Shown: positions 1 to 10,151, counted from the first letter of the stretch. The stretch is DNA of 64,000 nucleotides from Aureimonas jatrophae (GCF_900104035.1 NZ_FNIT01000004.1:248001-312000), one strand, 5' to 3'. A program made the numbers and translations. Notes: generated from the sequence alone by a model not told the origin.

Positions 1-1
1 G

Positions 2-463
2 CTTGCGCGATGCAGCGAGAGCGCGCTGGCGAAGATCCTCGCCACGCGAGGCGACGGGGCGGCGCCGAGCGGCGCTCTGCCCGTGGTCGTCACGGCGGCC
101 TCGGTTTCCGAGCGCCTGGACCCTCCGCAGGCCGCGCTGTTGCGCGAGGCGATCCGTCGGCAACGCAAGGTGGCGATTCGTTACGAGGACGCCTCGGGCG
201 TGGCGTCGGAGCGTGTCGTATGGCCGATCGTCATCGTCTACTTCGACGACGTCCGCGTCCTCGCCGCCTGGTGCGAGCGACGATCGGCCTTCCGTCACTT
301 CCGCATCGACCGGCTGCAGGTGCACCAAACTCTGGAGGACCGTTATCCCGGACGCCGTCAATCGATCATGCGGCGCTGGCAGGAGCAGGATCGCGACTGG
401 CGTTCGATCCTGACAGTTTCTGACGCGCCGGCCCCCTATCGCCCGGCCGGCCCGCCCCCTTGA
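2..463 (+). CDS. WYL-domain transcriptional regulator (YafY type), 5' end missing
   Basis: The reading frame is open from the left edge of the window, so only the C-terminal part (about 153 residues) is present. The segment FRHFRIDRLQ, preceded by VRVLAAWCERR, is the typical core of the WYL ligand-sensing domain of YafY-like regulators, which carry an N-terminal HTH outside this window. A GTG at 83 could be read as a start but lies inside the domain, so the gene almost certainly begins upstream. It ends 24 bases before the DUF1330 gene on the same strand. In this family a regulator is often paired with a small enzyme of this kind, so the two may form a unit. The effector is unknown. Confidence 0.8.
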   Translation, partial: LARCSESALAKILATRGDGAAPSGALPVVVTAASVSERLDPPQAALLREAIRRQRKVAIRYEDASGVASERVVWPIVIVYFDDVRVLAAWCERRSAFRHFRIDRLQVHQTLEDRYPGRRQSIMRRWQEQDRDWRSILTVSDAPAPYRPAGPPP

Positions 464-487
464 GGGGTCATGTCGGAGGAACAACAG

Positions 488-859
488 ATGGTCGCATTCT
501 CGCCCGCCGCGTTCGACGCCTTTCTGCTGAACACGGACGATGCCCCGATCGTGATGCTGAACCTCATCCGGTTCCAGCCCGACGGCGGCCGAGAACGGTA
601 TCGGGAGTATCTTCGGATGGCGACGCCGATCCTGGCGAGGTTCGGCGCGCGGATCCTGTTCGGCGGCGATGGGCTACCGACCCTGACGCTCGGGTCCGGC
701 AAGGACTGGGACGCCGTCGTTCTGGTGCGGTATCCTGATCGATCCGCGTTCGGCCGCATGGTCGCCGACCCGGACTACCAGGTCGCGTTCCAGGTCGGCG
801 CATCGGCGATCGCCGACATCCATCTGCAACCGTTGCACGAGAACGACGCGGGCCGTTGA
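488..859 (+). CDS. DUF1330 family protein
   Basis: This is a 123-residue protein with the pattern of DUF1330, a ferredoxin-like alpha/beta barrel family: MLNLIRF near the N-terminus, then a YREY segment and a C-terminal FGRMVADPDYQ segment. No enzymatic role is established for most members. I chose the ATG at 488 because GGAGGA at 475-480 lies seven bases before it; an in-frame ATG at 470 would add six residues but has no ribosome binding site. It follows the WYL regulator closely and converges with the LysR gene, whose stop lies about 50 bases away. A 6-bp hairpin at 901-915 overlaps the LysR stop. Confidence 0.75.
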   Translation: MVAFSPAAFDAFLLNTDDAPIVMLNLIRFQPDGGRERYREYLRMATPILARFGARILFGGDGLPTLTLGSGKDWDAVVLVRYPDRSAFGRMVADPDYQVAFQVGASAIADIHLQPLHENDAGR

Positions 860-908
860 CGAACTGGCCTTGGCTGTCCGGCTGGCTTCGCGGCGCAGGA
901 CGCCTGCA

Positions 909-1820
909 TCAGGCGGACGAGCCGCCGAATTCGCCCGCCAACGCCGCGATGATCGAGCGAAGCCAGCGGTGGGCGGGGTCGTTACGATAGCGCACATGCC
1001 AACCGAGCTCGACCGGGAACGTGCCGAGGTCGACCGGGGCGGGCAGCACCCGCAGTCGCGGGTCGGCCAGGAGCCGACGGCACACGAGAAGCGGCAGCGT
1101 CGCGCAGTGGTCGGTTACCGCGACGATCTCCGGAACGGCCAGGAAGTGCGTGACCGAGACCGCGACCTCGCGCTTGAGGCCCCGCCGCTCCAGCGCCTGG
1201 AACAGGCCTGCCCGCATCCGGCCGGGCGGCAGGACGTTGACGTGCTGGAGGCTCTCGTAGAGGTCCGGCGTGAGCGCGTCGCCGATGCGCGGATGGTCGG
1301 CCCGCACGACGCAGGCCAGTCCGTCGTCCATCAGGTGCTGGACCACAAGATTGTCGGGCGGCTCGACGATCCGTCCCAGCACCATCGCCGTGTTTCCCGA
1401 CACGGCGCCGGTCTCGCCGAGGTCGTTGCCAAACGGCACGAGGCGCAGCCGGAGGCCCGGCGCCACCGTGCCCAGCCTTTCCACGAGCTTCGGCATCAGC
1501 ACGAACTCGACATAGCTGTTCGGTGCGATGGTCACGACCTGATCCGCGGTCGCGGGATCGAAGGCCTGCTGGCTGCGCACGGCGTCGTCGATCGCCGAGA
1601 GCGCGGAGGCGACCACCGGCAGGAGGTCCAGCGCCGCGGGCGTCGGGCGCATGCCGTAGCGCTCGCGAACGAACAAGGGGTCGCCGATCACGCCGCGCAG
1701 GCGGTTCAGCGCGTTCGAGAGCGCGGGCTGCGTCATGCCCAGACGCGTGGCCGCGCGGGTGACGTTGCGCTCCTCCATGAGGACCACGAAGACCGGGAAG
1801 AGGTTGAGGTCGTAGCGCAT
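909..1820 (-). CDS. LysR-family transcriptional regulator (NodD-like)
   Basis: A full-length LysR protein of 303 residues. The winged HTH is clear at residues 1-62 (NVTRAATRLGMTQPALSNAL), followed by a periplasmic-binding-like effector domain. The N-terminal RYDLNLFPVFVVLMEERNVT is typical of the NodD/PcpR/LinR branch. It is divergent from the DJ-1/PfpI gene at 1940 with 119 bases between them, the usual arrangement of a LysR regulator and its target. An inverted repeat at 1842-1861, just upstream of its start, is a candidate binding site. The inducer cannot be read from the sequence. Confidence 0.9.
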   Translation of the reverse strand: MRYDLNLFPVFVVLMEERNVTRAATRLGMTQPALSNALNRLRGVIGDPLFVRERYGMRPTPAALDLLPVVASALSAIDDAVRSQQAFDPATADQVVTIAPNSYVEFVLMPKLVERLGTVAPGLRLRLVPFGNDLGETGAVSGNTAMVLGRIVEPPDNLVVQHLMDDGLACVVRADHPRIGDALTPDLYESLQHVNVLPPGRMRAGLFQALERRGLKREVAVSVTHFLAVPEIVAVTDHCATLPLLVCRRLLADPRLRVLPAPVDLGTFPVELGWHVRYRNDPAHRWLRSIIAALAGEFGGSSA

Positions 1821-1841
1821 GGAGTCATGCTGTTAAACGAA

Positions 1842-1861
1842 TATCTGGCATTGCAAAGATA
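1842..1861. promoter_or_regulatory. Inverted repeat in LysR/DJ-1 intergenic region
   Basis: TATCT and AGATA flank a 10-base spacer, forming a perfect 5-bp dyad between the two divergent starts. It contains T/A half-site ends like those of LysR boxes, although the spacing is not the classical T-N11-A. It is a candidate operator for the adjacent LysR protein, inferred from position only. Confidence 0.4.
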
Positions 1862-1939
1862 AATTGGCCCAATGAGAGGCCAAGCGCAATGTTGGGACAT
1901 CGGCGGCGCAGACGGACCGCCAAGTCACGGAGAACCGAC

Positions 1940-2647
1940 ATGAAGATCCTGATGGTCCTCACCTCGCACGACCGGTTGGGCGACACCGGCCGCAAGACCG
2001 GGTTCTGGCTCGAGGAGCTCGCGGCGCCCTACTACCGCTTCAAGGACGCGGGCGCTTCCATCACGCTGGCCTCGCCGGCCGGCGGCCAGCCGCCGCTCGA
2101 CCCCAAGAGCAACGAGCCCGCCAACCAGACCGACGCCACGCGGCGCTTCGAGGCGGACCGGGACGCGAGCGCCCAGCTCGCCGCGACGCTCGCGCTTTCG
2201 ACGGTGCGCCAGGCGGACTTCGACGCCGTGTTCTATCCCGGCGGTCATGGCCCGCTCTGGGACCTTGCGGAGGACCGGCACTCGATCAGCCTGATCGAGG
2301 CCTTCGTCGGCGCGGGCAAGCCGGTCGCCCTGGTCTGCCATGCGCCGGGCGTCCTGCGCCATGTCCGCACGCCAGCCGGACGCCCGCTCGTCGAGGGCCG
2401 CCGGGTGACGGGCTTTGCCAACAGCGAGGAGGAGGCGGTCGGGCTCACCGCGATCGTCCCGTTCCTGGTCGAGGACGAACTGATCGCCAAGGGCGGACGC
2501 TACGAGAAGGGACCGGACTGGGGCGAGTTCGTTCTCGCCGACGGCCTTCTGATCACCGGCCAGAATCCCGGCTCGTCATCGAAGGCCGCTCGGGACCTTC
2601 TGGATCAGCTGTTGGCCCGCACCGACCGCCCCGCCACGGCGGCTTGA
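1940..2647 (+). CDS. DJ-1/PfpI-family protein (Hsp31-like class I glutamine amidotransferase fold)
   Basis: The 235-residue product begins MKILMVLTSHDRLGDTGRKTGFW, the signature of the YDR533C/Hsp31-like branch of DJ-1/PfpI. The nucleophile elbow is CHAPGVL with Cys133 and His134. Members act as glutathione-independent glyoxalases, deglycase-like or chaperone proteins in the cytoplasm; the true substrate here is not known. I chose the ATG at 1940, preceded by CGGAGAA, rather than an upstream in-frame ATG at 1889 that would add an arginine-rich tail unlike the family. The divergent LysR gene probably regulates it. Confidence 0.85.
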   Translation: MKILMVLTSHDRLGDTGRKTGFWLEELAAPYYRFKDAGASITLASPAGGQPPLDPKSNEPANQTDATRRFEADRDASAQLAATLALSTVRQADFDAVFYPGGHGPLWDLAEDRHSISLIEAFVGAGKPVALVCHAPGVLRHVRTPAGRPLVEGRRVTGFANSEEEAVGLTAIVPFLVEDELIAKGGRYEKGPDWGEFVLADGLLITGQNPGSSSKAARDLLDQLLARTDRPATAA

Positions 2648-2673
2648 CGACCCGGACCCGCCTGGAACCGATT

Positions 2674-2694
2674 GCCCGGCCATGGAGGCCGGGC
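2674..2694. terminator. Hairpin between convergent genes
   Basis: GCCCGGCC and GGCCGGGC form a perfect 8-bp stem around the loop ATGGA, in the 120-base space between the convergent DJ-1 and dehydrogenase genes. There is no T-run, so it may act as a bidirectional transcript end rather than a classical terminator. Confidence 0.45.
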
Positions 2695-2767
2695 GGTCGG
2701 TCGCACTCTGCGCCCGGCGACCGCGTGCCACCCCGGCAACCGTTGTCGGCTCCCCATCCGGAGGCTC

Positions 2768-3682
2768 TCAGCGGCGGACCACCCCGTTTGTTTCGGCGAC
2801 GATGTCCGCCAGCATGGGCACGAAGCTGTCCCCTCGCCCCAACCCTTCCGCCAGGGCGTAGCTGTTCTTGACCGCGCTGGAGACATGGGTCGCGATGCCG
2901 TACGCGTTGGCCAGGTCCACGAGGTAGCGCGTGTCCTTGTGCGCGTTGCGCAGCGTGAACAGGTGCGCGTTCGCGTCCCCGCCCACGACGTACTGCATGA
3001 AGGTCTGGTAGAAGGGGCAGTCCATGCGACCGCCGCCGATCACCTCGTGAAAGGTCTCGGCCGACACGCCGCTTTTCGCGCCGATCGCCAGCGCCTCGGC
3101 ATAAAGGGCGCCGTATCCGAGCGACAGGAAGTTGTTCAGGAGCTTCATCGTGTGGCCGGAACCCGTCGGTCCGGTATGGAGGATGCGGCCGGCGAAGGTC
3201 TCGATCAGCGGGCGCAGCGTCTCGAGATCGGCCGGCTCGGCTCCCACCATGCAGTCCACCGTGCCGGCCCAGGCTTCCTTGGGCGTGCGGCTGAGGGGAG
3301 CGTCGATGAACGTCGCGCCCCGCGCCTTGGCCAGCTCCGCCAGACGGCGTGTCGAGACCGGCTGGCTGGTGGAGCTGTCCAGGATGACCAGGCCCGGCCG
3401 GGCATGGGCGAGGAGCCCATTCTCGCCGGCGACGACCTCCTCGACCTGCGGCGAGCCCGGCAGGCACAGGCAGACGACGTCGCAGCTCTCCGACAGCTCC
3501 AGCGGCGATCCCACCTCCACCGCACCGCGCCGGACCATGTCCTCGGCCGCCTCGCGCCGCCGGTTGGCGAGAAAGCGCAAGGGGTAGCCCGCCTCGCGGA
3601 TGTTCTTGGCCAGCCCGTGGCCCATGTAGCCCAGACCGATGAAGCCGATCGTCTGGTCTCGCTCGCGCGGCTCGGTTGCCAT
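2768..3682 (-). CDS. NAD-binding beta-hydroxyacid dehydrogenase (HIBADH/GarR/LtnD family)
   Basis: The 304-residue protein has the family's Rossmann motif GFIGLGYMG (residues 13-21), a DAPLS substrate-binding segment near 128, and the catalytic lysine K180 in GHTMKLLNN. Members oxidise beta-hydroxyacids or reduce tartronate semialdehyde; LtnD acts on L-threonate. It is the last gene of a minus-strand operon that carries a sugar importer, an SDR and, upstream, denD. A role in four-carbon sugar-acid oxidation is therefore plausible but inferred, since no OtnK/OtnC/OtnI homologues are present nearby. The ATG at 3682 begins 36 bases after the permease stop. Confidence 0.8.
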   Translation of the reverse strand: MATEPRERDQTIGFIGLGYMGHGLAKNIREAGYPLRFLANRRREAAEDMVRRGAVEVGSPLELSESCDVVCLCLPGSPQVEEVVAGENGLLAHARPGLVILDSSTSQPVSTRRLAELAKARGATFIDAPLSRTPKEAWAGTVDCMVGAEPADLETLRPLIETFAGRILHTGPTGSGHTMKLLNNFLSLGYGALYAEALAIGAKSGVSAETFHEVIGGGRMDCPFYQTFMQYVVGGDANAHLFTLRNAHKDTRYLVDLANAYGIATHVSSAVKNSYALAEGLGRGDSFVPMLADIVAETNGVVRR

Positions 3683-3718
3683 GGTGTTCTTTCCTGCGAT
3701 TGGGCCGGTTCGACCGGC

Positions 3719-4621
3719 CTATTCCTTCACCGCGCCGGTCATCGACGAGACGTAGTAGTCCACGAAGAACGAGTAGAGGATCACCACCGGCAGAGAGCCG
3801 AGCAGCGCGCCCGCCATGAGCGATCCCCACTCGTAGACGTCGCCGCGCACGAGTTCGGTGAGCACACCGACCGGCAGGGTCTTGTTCTCGGAGCTCTGGA
3901 TGAAGGTCAGCGCGTAGATGAACTCGTTCCAGGCCAGCGTGAAGGCGAAGATTCCGGCCGAGATCAGCCCCGGCACGGCAAGCGGCAGGATCACGCGCGT
4001 CAGGATCTGCCAGCGCGAGGCGCCGTCCACGAGCGCCGACTCCTCCAGCTCGAACGGGATCGAGCGGAAGTAGCCCATGAGAAGCCAGGTGCAGAACGGG
4101 ATCAGGAAGGTCGGATAGGTCAGGATCAGCGCCAGGCGCGAGTCGAAGATGCCGACCTGGAACACGATGAAGGCGAGCGGGATGAAGAGGATCGAGGGCG
4201 GGATCAGGTAGGCCAGAAACACCAGGAGCCCGGTCACCCGCGCGCCCGTGAAGCGCACGCGCTCGATCGCATAGGCGGCGAACACCGAGGCGGCGAGCGC
4301 GATCACGGTCGAGCAGACCGATACGATCACCGTGTTCCAGAGCCAGTTCGGGTAGCTCGTCTCGAACAGGAGATAGCGGATGTGGTCCAGCGTCGGCCCG
4401 ACCACCCAGAAGGGCGAGTGCGCGGCGTAGTTGGTGAGCTGGTCGTTCGGCTTCACCGCCGTGATCGCCATCCAGTAGAACGGGAACAGCAGCACGAAGA
4501 CGAAGCAGGCGAGCGGCAGGTAGATCACAAGGATCCGCCGGGCGGTGGTGTCGTGGTGGCTCATGCCCACCACGTCGTCGGTGAGCTGGCCGCCGGTGGG
4601 CTCGGTCGCTTGAACGGTCAT
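3719..4621 (-). CDS. Carbohydrate ABC transporter permease (MalG/UgpE type)
   Basis: A 300-residue integral membrane protein with about six hydrophobic segments. The EAA loop (ELEESALVDGASRWQILTRV, near residues 200-220) contacts the ATPase. It is the MalG-like partner of the permease immediately upstream. The start at 4621 is supported by GAGGAG just upstream; the frame remains open further but that sequence belongs to the preceding gene. With the upstream permease, binding protein and ATPase it forms a complete CUT1-type sugar importer. Confidence 0.9.
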   Translation of the reverse strand: MTVQATEPTGGQLTDDVVGMSHHDTTARRILVIYLPLACFVFVLLFPFYWMAITAVKPNDQLTNYAAHSPFWVVGPTLDHIRYLLFETSYPNWLWNTVIVSVCSTVIALAASVFAAYAIERVRFTGARVTGLLVFLAYLIPPSILFIPLAFIVFQVGIFDSRLALILTYPTFLIPFCTWLLMGYFRSIPFELEESALVDGASRWQILTRVILPLAVPGLISAGIFAFTLAWNEFIYALTFIQSSENKTLPVGVLTELVRGDVYEWGSLMAGALLGSLPVVILYSFFVDYYVSSMTGAVKE

Positions 4622-4632
4622 CGGGTCTCTCC

Positions 4633-5577
4633 TCAGTCGCCGCCGCCCTGCTGCCATTTGCGGCGCTGCAGACCGAAGAACGAGAACAGGATGGCGGCGA
4701 GCAGGAAGGGCACCATGGCGACGGCGATCGCCGCGCCCTCGCCGAGCGCGCCGCCCGGAATGCCGCGCTGGAACGACAGCGTCGCCATGAGATGCGTGGC
4801 GTTCACCGGCCCGCCCTTGGTCAGCACGTAGATCAGCTGGAAGTCGGTGAAGGTGAAGAGAACCGAGAAGGTCATCACCACGGCGATGATGGGGGTCAGG
4901 AGCGGCAGCGTGATGCGGCGGAAGCGCTGCCAAGAGGTCGCCCCGTCGAGAGCGGCGGCCTCGTGCAGCGAGGCGGGGATCGTCTGGAGGCCGGCCAGAA
5001 GCGAGATCGCCACGAAGGGAATGCCGCGCCACACGTTGGCGGCCATCACCGACAGGCGCGCGTTCCAGGGATCGCCGAGGAAGTTGATCGGCGCCGAGAT
5101 GAGACCCGCCTGCATCAGGACCCACGAGATGATCGAGAACTGCGAGTCGTAGATCCACCAGAAGGCGAGCGCCGACAGGACGGTCGGCACCACCCAGGGC
5201 AGAAGGATGACCGCCCGGAAGAAGGTCTTGAAGGGCAGATGCTCGTTCAGGATGATCGCGAGCCAGAGGCCGAGCGCGAACTTCAGGACCGAGGCGAGCG
5301 CCGTGTAGAGAACGGTGTTGAAGACCGACAGCCAGAACACGCGGTCGTGCCAGAGATACTCGTAGTTCTCCAGCCCGATGAAGCGCCCGGCGCGTCCGAT
5401 CGAGGCGTCCGTGAAGCCGAGCCACACGCCCAGTCCCAATGGATAGGTGAGGAACAGGAGCAGGAACAGCGCGGCCGGCGCCATGAACAGGAGCCCGAGC
5501 CCGTTGCGGCTCTGGCCGAGCCGCTCGAAGAAGCCGACCGAGCGCCGGCCGGGCGGGGATGCGGTGGAAACGGACAT
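4633..5577 (-). CDS. Carbohydrate ABC transporter permease (MalF/UgpA type)
   Basis: A 314-residue permease with a short cytoplasmic N-terminus, a first hydrophobic helix around residues 28-50 and the EAA motif LHEAAALDGATSWQRFRRI. It pairs with the MalG-type protein 11 bases downstream. The ATG at 5577 is preceded by AAGGGCGAG and gives the normal family length. The substrate is probably the sugar or sugar acid handled by the denD/SDR genes of the same island; this is inference from context. Confidence 0.9.
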   Translation of the reverse strand: MSVSTASPPGRRSVGFFERLGQSRNGLGLLFMAPAALFLLLFLTYPLGLGVWLGFTDASIGRAGRFIGLENYEYLWHDRVFWLSVFNTVLYTALASVLKFALGLWLAIILNEHLPFKTFFRAVILLPWVVPTVLSALAFWWIYDSQFSIISWVLMQAGLISAPINFLGDPWNARLSVMAANVWRGIPFVAISLLAGLQTIPASLHEAAALDGATSWQRFRRITLPLLTPIIAVVMTFSVLFTFTDFQLIYVLTKGGPVNATHLMATLSFQRGIPGGALGEGAAIAVAMVPFLLAAILFSFFGLQRRKWQQGGGD

Positions 5578-5656
5578 GAGCTCGCCCTTCGGCCGCTGGA
5601 AGCGTGTGCTGGAAGGCATGCCCGCCGCGATCCGATCGCGGCGGGCACGGACGGCG

Positions 5657-6976
5657 TCAGACGCGATAGTAGCGGTTGGCGCGGCGCTCGGCGTTGCGGA
5701 TCGCGTCCTCGGGCGAGGACTGCCCGGTGACCGCCTCGGCGAACATGTCGACGAGGACGTAGTCCGCCATGGTGCCGGCGCTGGCCGCACCCAGCGGGCC
5801 GGCATAACCGTTCGGGCGAAGGCTCGCCGAGGCCTTGGCATAGGCCGCGTGGATCGGCTTCGATGTCCAGACCGGGTTGTTCTCGAAGGCGCGCAGCGGC
5901 TGGCAGCAATAGGCGCTGGCCCCTTGGATCCACGCGTTCATGTTTTCGGGGCGATACATGAACTCCAGATAGGCCTTGGCCGCTTCCGGATAGCGCGTGT
6001 GGCGGAAGATCGAGATCGTGGAGGTCTGGTGCAGCTCGACACTCTCGCCGACCGGGCCGATCGGCAGGTTGGTGGAGCGCATGTCGGCGGCCATCTCGGC
6101 CAGCGCCGGGTCCTTCAGGGCGGCGTAGTAGGCCGACACGCCGTTCGCCGTCAGCGAGACCTGCCCCGCCAGGAAGGCGCGGTTGTTGTTGACGTCCTGC
6201 CAGCTCTCGGTGCCCGGGATGAAGGTCTTGTAGAGCTCCATCGCGTAGTTGACGGCGGCCAGGGTCTCCGGGCTGTTGATCGTGACCGTGCCGTTCTCGT
6301 CCACCATCTTGCCGCCGTGGCTCCACAGCAGCCAGTGGGCGTAGTTGTTGCCGTCGCCCACCGCCTTGCCGTGCGGGAAGCCGGCCGGCGTGCCCTTGGC
6401 CTGCATGGCCTTGCACAGCTCCAGGAAACCGGCGGTGTCTTTGGGAAACTCGCTGAAGCCGGCGGCCTTCATGTGGCTGTCGCGATAGATCACCGCGTTG
6501 CCGATGGCGCAGATCGGCAGGGCGATGAAGCTGTCGCCGCGACGGGCATAGGATTCGAGACCCGGATACCAGCCGCCGTTCGCCTGCCCGATCGCGGTGC
6601 CGAGATCGGTCACGTCCACGAGCTTGTCGGGATACTGCTGGGGGTCGTCGAACCAGCTCATCACCATGTCCGGTCCCGAGCCGACATTGGCGGCGACCGC
6701 CGCCTTGGGGCGCACGTCCTCCCAGCTCTCCTTGTCGATGCGCACAGCCACGCCTGTCGCGTCCGTGAACTTCTTGGTGTTGGCGAGCCAGGCCTCTTCT
6801 TCCGCCGGCACGAAGGGCACCCAGCGCAGGAGGCGCAAGCTGGCCCCCTCTTCGGGCTTGTAGCTCGGCATGGCCGCGGCCGCCCCTTGCGCGAAGGCGC
6901 GACCGAAGCGTCCGGCGATCGCGGAAGCCGCAAGAAGACCGGCGGAGCCGGCGAGAAAGTCTCTGCGCTTGATCAA
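5657..6976 (-). CDS. Extracellular solute-binding protein, family 1, Tat-exported
   Basis: The 439-residue protein starts MIKRRDFLAGSAGLLAAS, a twin-arginine signal ending near AFAQG, and continues as a family-1 sugar-binding protein (KFTDATGVAVRIDKESWEDV, then GSGPDMVM). It would deliver substrate in the periplasm to the two permeases encoded 79 bases downstream. Tat export suggests folding before secretion. The C-terminus ends at RYYRV, typical of this type. The ligand is not evident; the neighbouring dehydrogenases suggest a polyol, sugar or aldonic acid. Confidence 0.9.
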   Translation of the reverse strand: MIKRRDFLAGSAGLLAASAIAGRFGRAFAQGAAAAMPSYKPEEGASLRLLRWVPFVPAEEEAWLANTKKFTDATGVAVRIDKESWEDVRPKAAVAANVGSGPDMVMSWFDDPQQYPDKLVDVTDLGTAIGQANGGWYPGLESYARRGDSFIALPICAIGNAVIYRDSHMKAAGFSEFPKDTAGFLELCKAMQAKGTPAGFPHGKAVGDGNNYAHWLLWSHGGKMVDENGTVTINSPETLAAVNYAMELYKTFIPGTESWQDVNNNRAFLAGQVSLTANGVSAYYAALKDPALAEMAADMRSTNLPIGPVGESVELHQTSTISIFRHTRYPEAAKAYLEFMYRPENMNAWIQGASAYCCQPLRAFENNPVWTSKPIHAAYAKASASLRPNGYAGPLGAASAGTMADYVLVDMFAEAVTGQSSPEDAIRNAERRANRYYRV

Positions 6977-7066
6977 GGTGGTGTCCTCCCGAGACAGGTT
7001 GCGAGGCTTGGATCGTGATCGCGACGACCGCCTCGCCAGGCCGCCGCGTTGGCTGTCACGACGCGG

Positions 7067-8125
<1,059 letters not shown>

Positions 8126-8203
8126 GCGGCATCTCCTCCCAGTCTGTCATACGGACCGGCGGGCCTTCGCCTCGTCTCGGTCCCGGTCCGTTCGCGTCCG
8201 GCC

Positions 8204-8968
8204 TTATCCTCGGCCGACGAAGGGCATCTTGGTCGCCATCACCGTCATCGACAGCACGTTGGCCTCCAGCGGCAGCGAGGCCATGTGCACCACCGCCGCC
8301 CCGACATGGGCGGGGTCCATGACGGGCTCGGGCGCCGTGGTTCCGTCCGCCTGGAGCACGCCCTTCGACATGCTCGCGGTCATGTCGCTCGCCGCGTTGC
8401 CGATGTCGATCTGGCCGCAGGCGATGTCGAAGGCGCGACCGTCGAGCGCCGTGGACTTGGTGAGCCCGAGGATCGCGTGCTTGGTGGCGGTGTAGGGCGC
8501 CGAGTTCGGGCGGGGGGTCGTCGCCGAGATCGAGCCGTTGTTGATGATGCGCCCGCCCTGAGGGCGCTGACGCTTCATCAGGCGGAAGGCGCCCTGCGTG
8601 CACAGGAACGCGCCGGTGAGGTTGCTGGCGAGAACCTGCTGCCACTGCGCGAAGGTCAGGTCCTCGATCGGCACCGGGGGCGCGCCGGCCCCCGCGTTGT
8701 TCACGAGAAGATCGAGCCGGCCGTGGCGGCTCTCGATCGCGGCGAACAACGCCTCCACCGAGGCGGGATCGCCGACATCGGCGGTCATGCCTTCTGCCGA
8801 TCCGCCGTTTGCGCGGATCGCCTCGGCGGCCTCCCGGAGGACGGCCTCGCGTCGACCGCAGATCACGACATGCCATCCGGCGCGGGCCAGGCCCTCGGCC
8901 ATGGCCTTGCCGAGACCGGCACCGCCACCGGTCACGAGCGCGATGCGGGATTGGTTCCCGTCTCCCAT
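8204..8968 (-). CDS. Short-chain dehydrogenase/reductase
   Basis: A 254-residue classical SDR with the cofactor motif TGGGAGLG (residues 14-21), NNAG at about 91, and the active-site Ser in NGSIS followed by YTATK. It is the first gene of the importer operon, and a GntR-type inverted repeat lies about 110-130 bases upstream of its start. It may oxidise the imported polyol or sugar acid; the substrate is inferred only from context. Confidence 0.88.
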   Translation of the reverse strand: MGDGNQSRIALVTGGGAGLGKAMAEGLARAGWHVVICGRREAVLREAAEAIRANGGSAEGMTADVGDPASVEALFAAIESRHGRLDLLVNNAGAGAPPVPIEDLTFAQWQQVLASNLTGAFLCTQGAFRLMKRQRPQGGRIINNGSISATTPRPNSAPYTATKHAILGLTKSTALDGRAFDIACGQIDIGNAASDMTASMSKGVLQADGTTAPEPVMDPAHVGAAVVHMASLPLEANVLSMTVMATKMPFVGRG

Positions 8969-9074
8969 CCGTTCTCCCCCACGGATCGCGGTGCCCCCTG
9001 CACCGGCGAAGCGAGCCGCTTCGTGCGGCCTTCACGTTCTTGTTGGGCGCTGGCGCGAAACCGGCCCGATACAA

Positions 9075-9097
9075 ATTGGTAGTTGTATCAGACCAGT
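9075..9097. promoter_or_regulatory. Candidate GntR operator upstream of the SDR/importer operon
   Basis: ATTGGT and ACCAGT flank an 11-base spacer. The same 6-11-6 design occurs at 10932-10954 before the GntR gene. The half-sites resemble those of FadR-subfamily regulators such as ExuR/UxuR. A second dyad, GATACAA and TTGTATC at 9068-9089, overlaps it. The site lies in the 157-base gap between denD and the SDR gene, implying a separate regulated promoter there. Confidence 0.5.
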
Positions 9098-9125
9098 TCG
9101 TTTCCTCGCTGTCCAGCGTGCGCCG

Positions 9126-10121
9126 TCAACCCGATGCATCGCTCCCCATGGAACCGGTCTCGGCCAGATGGGCGCGGATGATGTCGTCGAAGCTGGCATC
9201 GGCTCGAAACCCGAGCGCGCGGGCGCGGGACGCTTCGACATCCGGCGCCCAGCCCGCGACGATGCCGCGAATCGTTTCGTCGGGCTCGCGCCGAATCAGC
9301 GCGCTCGCCTCGGGTCCGGCCACGCGCTCAAGCGCGGCGATCTCGTCGCCGACCGTCGCAGACAGACCGGGCAGGCTGATGTTGCGGCGCGGGCCCACGC
9401 TCGCGCCGTCGATCGCCGCGGCATGCAAGAAGAACTCCACCGCGGCCGAAGGACTGGCGAAGAAGTGACGAACGTCCTCGGAAACCGGCAGGACGGCCGG
9501 CTCGCCGCGCAGCGGCTCGCGCAGGATGTTGGAGAAGAAGCCCGACGCCGCCTTGTTGGGCCGGCCCGGCCGGATGCAGATCGTGGGCAGCCGCAGGCCG
9601 ATGCCGTCCATGAAGCCGCGCCGCGTGTAGTCCGCCAGCAGGAGCTCGCCGATCGCCTTCTGCGTGCCGTAGCTCGTCAAGGGCGTCAGCGCGAAGTCGT
9701 CCGGAATGCTGGCGGGAAAGGGCGCGCCGAACACCGCGATCGACGAGGCGAAGACAACGCGCGGGACGTGGCCGGAGCGCGCGTTCTCCTCGCGGATCGC
9801 GTCGAACAGGGCGCGCGTGCCGTCGAGGTTGACGCGGTAGCCCTTGGCGAAGTCCGCTTCCGCCTCGCCCGACACGATCGCGGCTAGGTGAAACACGACG
9901 TCGGGCCGCCCCTTCGCGAAGGGCTCGGCCGCGCCCGGCTCGCCGATGTCGAGGACATGGGTCTCGCAGCGGTCATCCCAGCCGTCCGGAACGCTCGGCG
10001 GCACCGCGTCGGCGAGGATCAGGCGCTCCACGTCGCGCCCGTTCAGGCGGCCGTCCGCCGCGATGCGGCGCGCCAGGCGCGCGCCGATCATGCCGGCGGC
10101 TCCGATGATCACGATCTTCAT
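9126..10121 (-). CDS. denD: D-erythronate dehydrogenase-like NAD-dependent epimerase/dehydratase
   Basis: The 331-residue protein starts MKIVIIGAAGMIGARLARR and carries the extended-SDR active site SYGTQKAIGE. The sequence FASSIAVFGAPFP and the long C-terminal part (ICIRPGRPNKAASGFFSNI) match the DenD branch, which oxidises D-erythronate to 2-keto-D-erythronate. It follows the GntR gene by 30 bases on the same strand and is likely cotranscribed with it. The kinase and decarboxylase of the classical pathway (OtnK, OtnC) are not in the window, so the pathway assignment is tentative although the family call is good. Confidence 0.82.
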   Translation of the reverse strand: MKIVIIGAAGMIGARLARRIAADGRLNGRDVERLILADAVPPSVPDGWDDRCETHVLDIGEPGAAEPFAKGRPDVVFHLAAIVSGEAEADFAKGYRVNLDGTRALFDAIREENARSGHVPRVVFASSIAVFGAPFPASIPDDFALTPLTSYGTQKAIGELLLADYTRRGFMDGIGLRLPTICIRPGRPNKAASGFFSNILREPLRGEPAVLPVSEDVRHFFASPSAAVEFFLHAAAIDGASVGPRRNISLPGLSATVGDEIAALERVAGPEASALIRREPDETIRGIVAGWAPDVEASRARALGFRADASFDDIIRAHLAETGSMGSDASG

Positions 10122-10151
10122 GACTTCCCTCCTCCCATGCGCCTTTGGCGC

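Noticed and set aside
901-915. A six-base hairpin (CGCCTG-CAT-CAGGCG) at the convergent DUF1330/LysR junction
   Set aside because: The stem is short, overlaps the LysR stop codon and has no T-run, so I do not list it as a terminator.
2672-4831. A plus-strand frame of about 700 codons opposite the dehydrogenase and permease genes
   Set aside because: It is rich in Arg, Asp, Glu, His and Gln without domains, and it is antisense to membrane proteins with proper EAA loops and ribosome binding sites.
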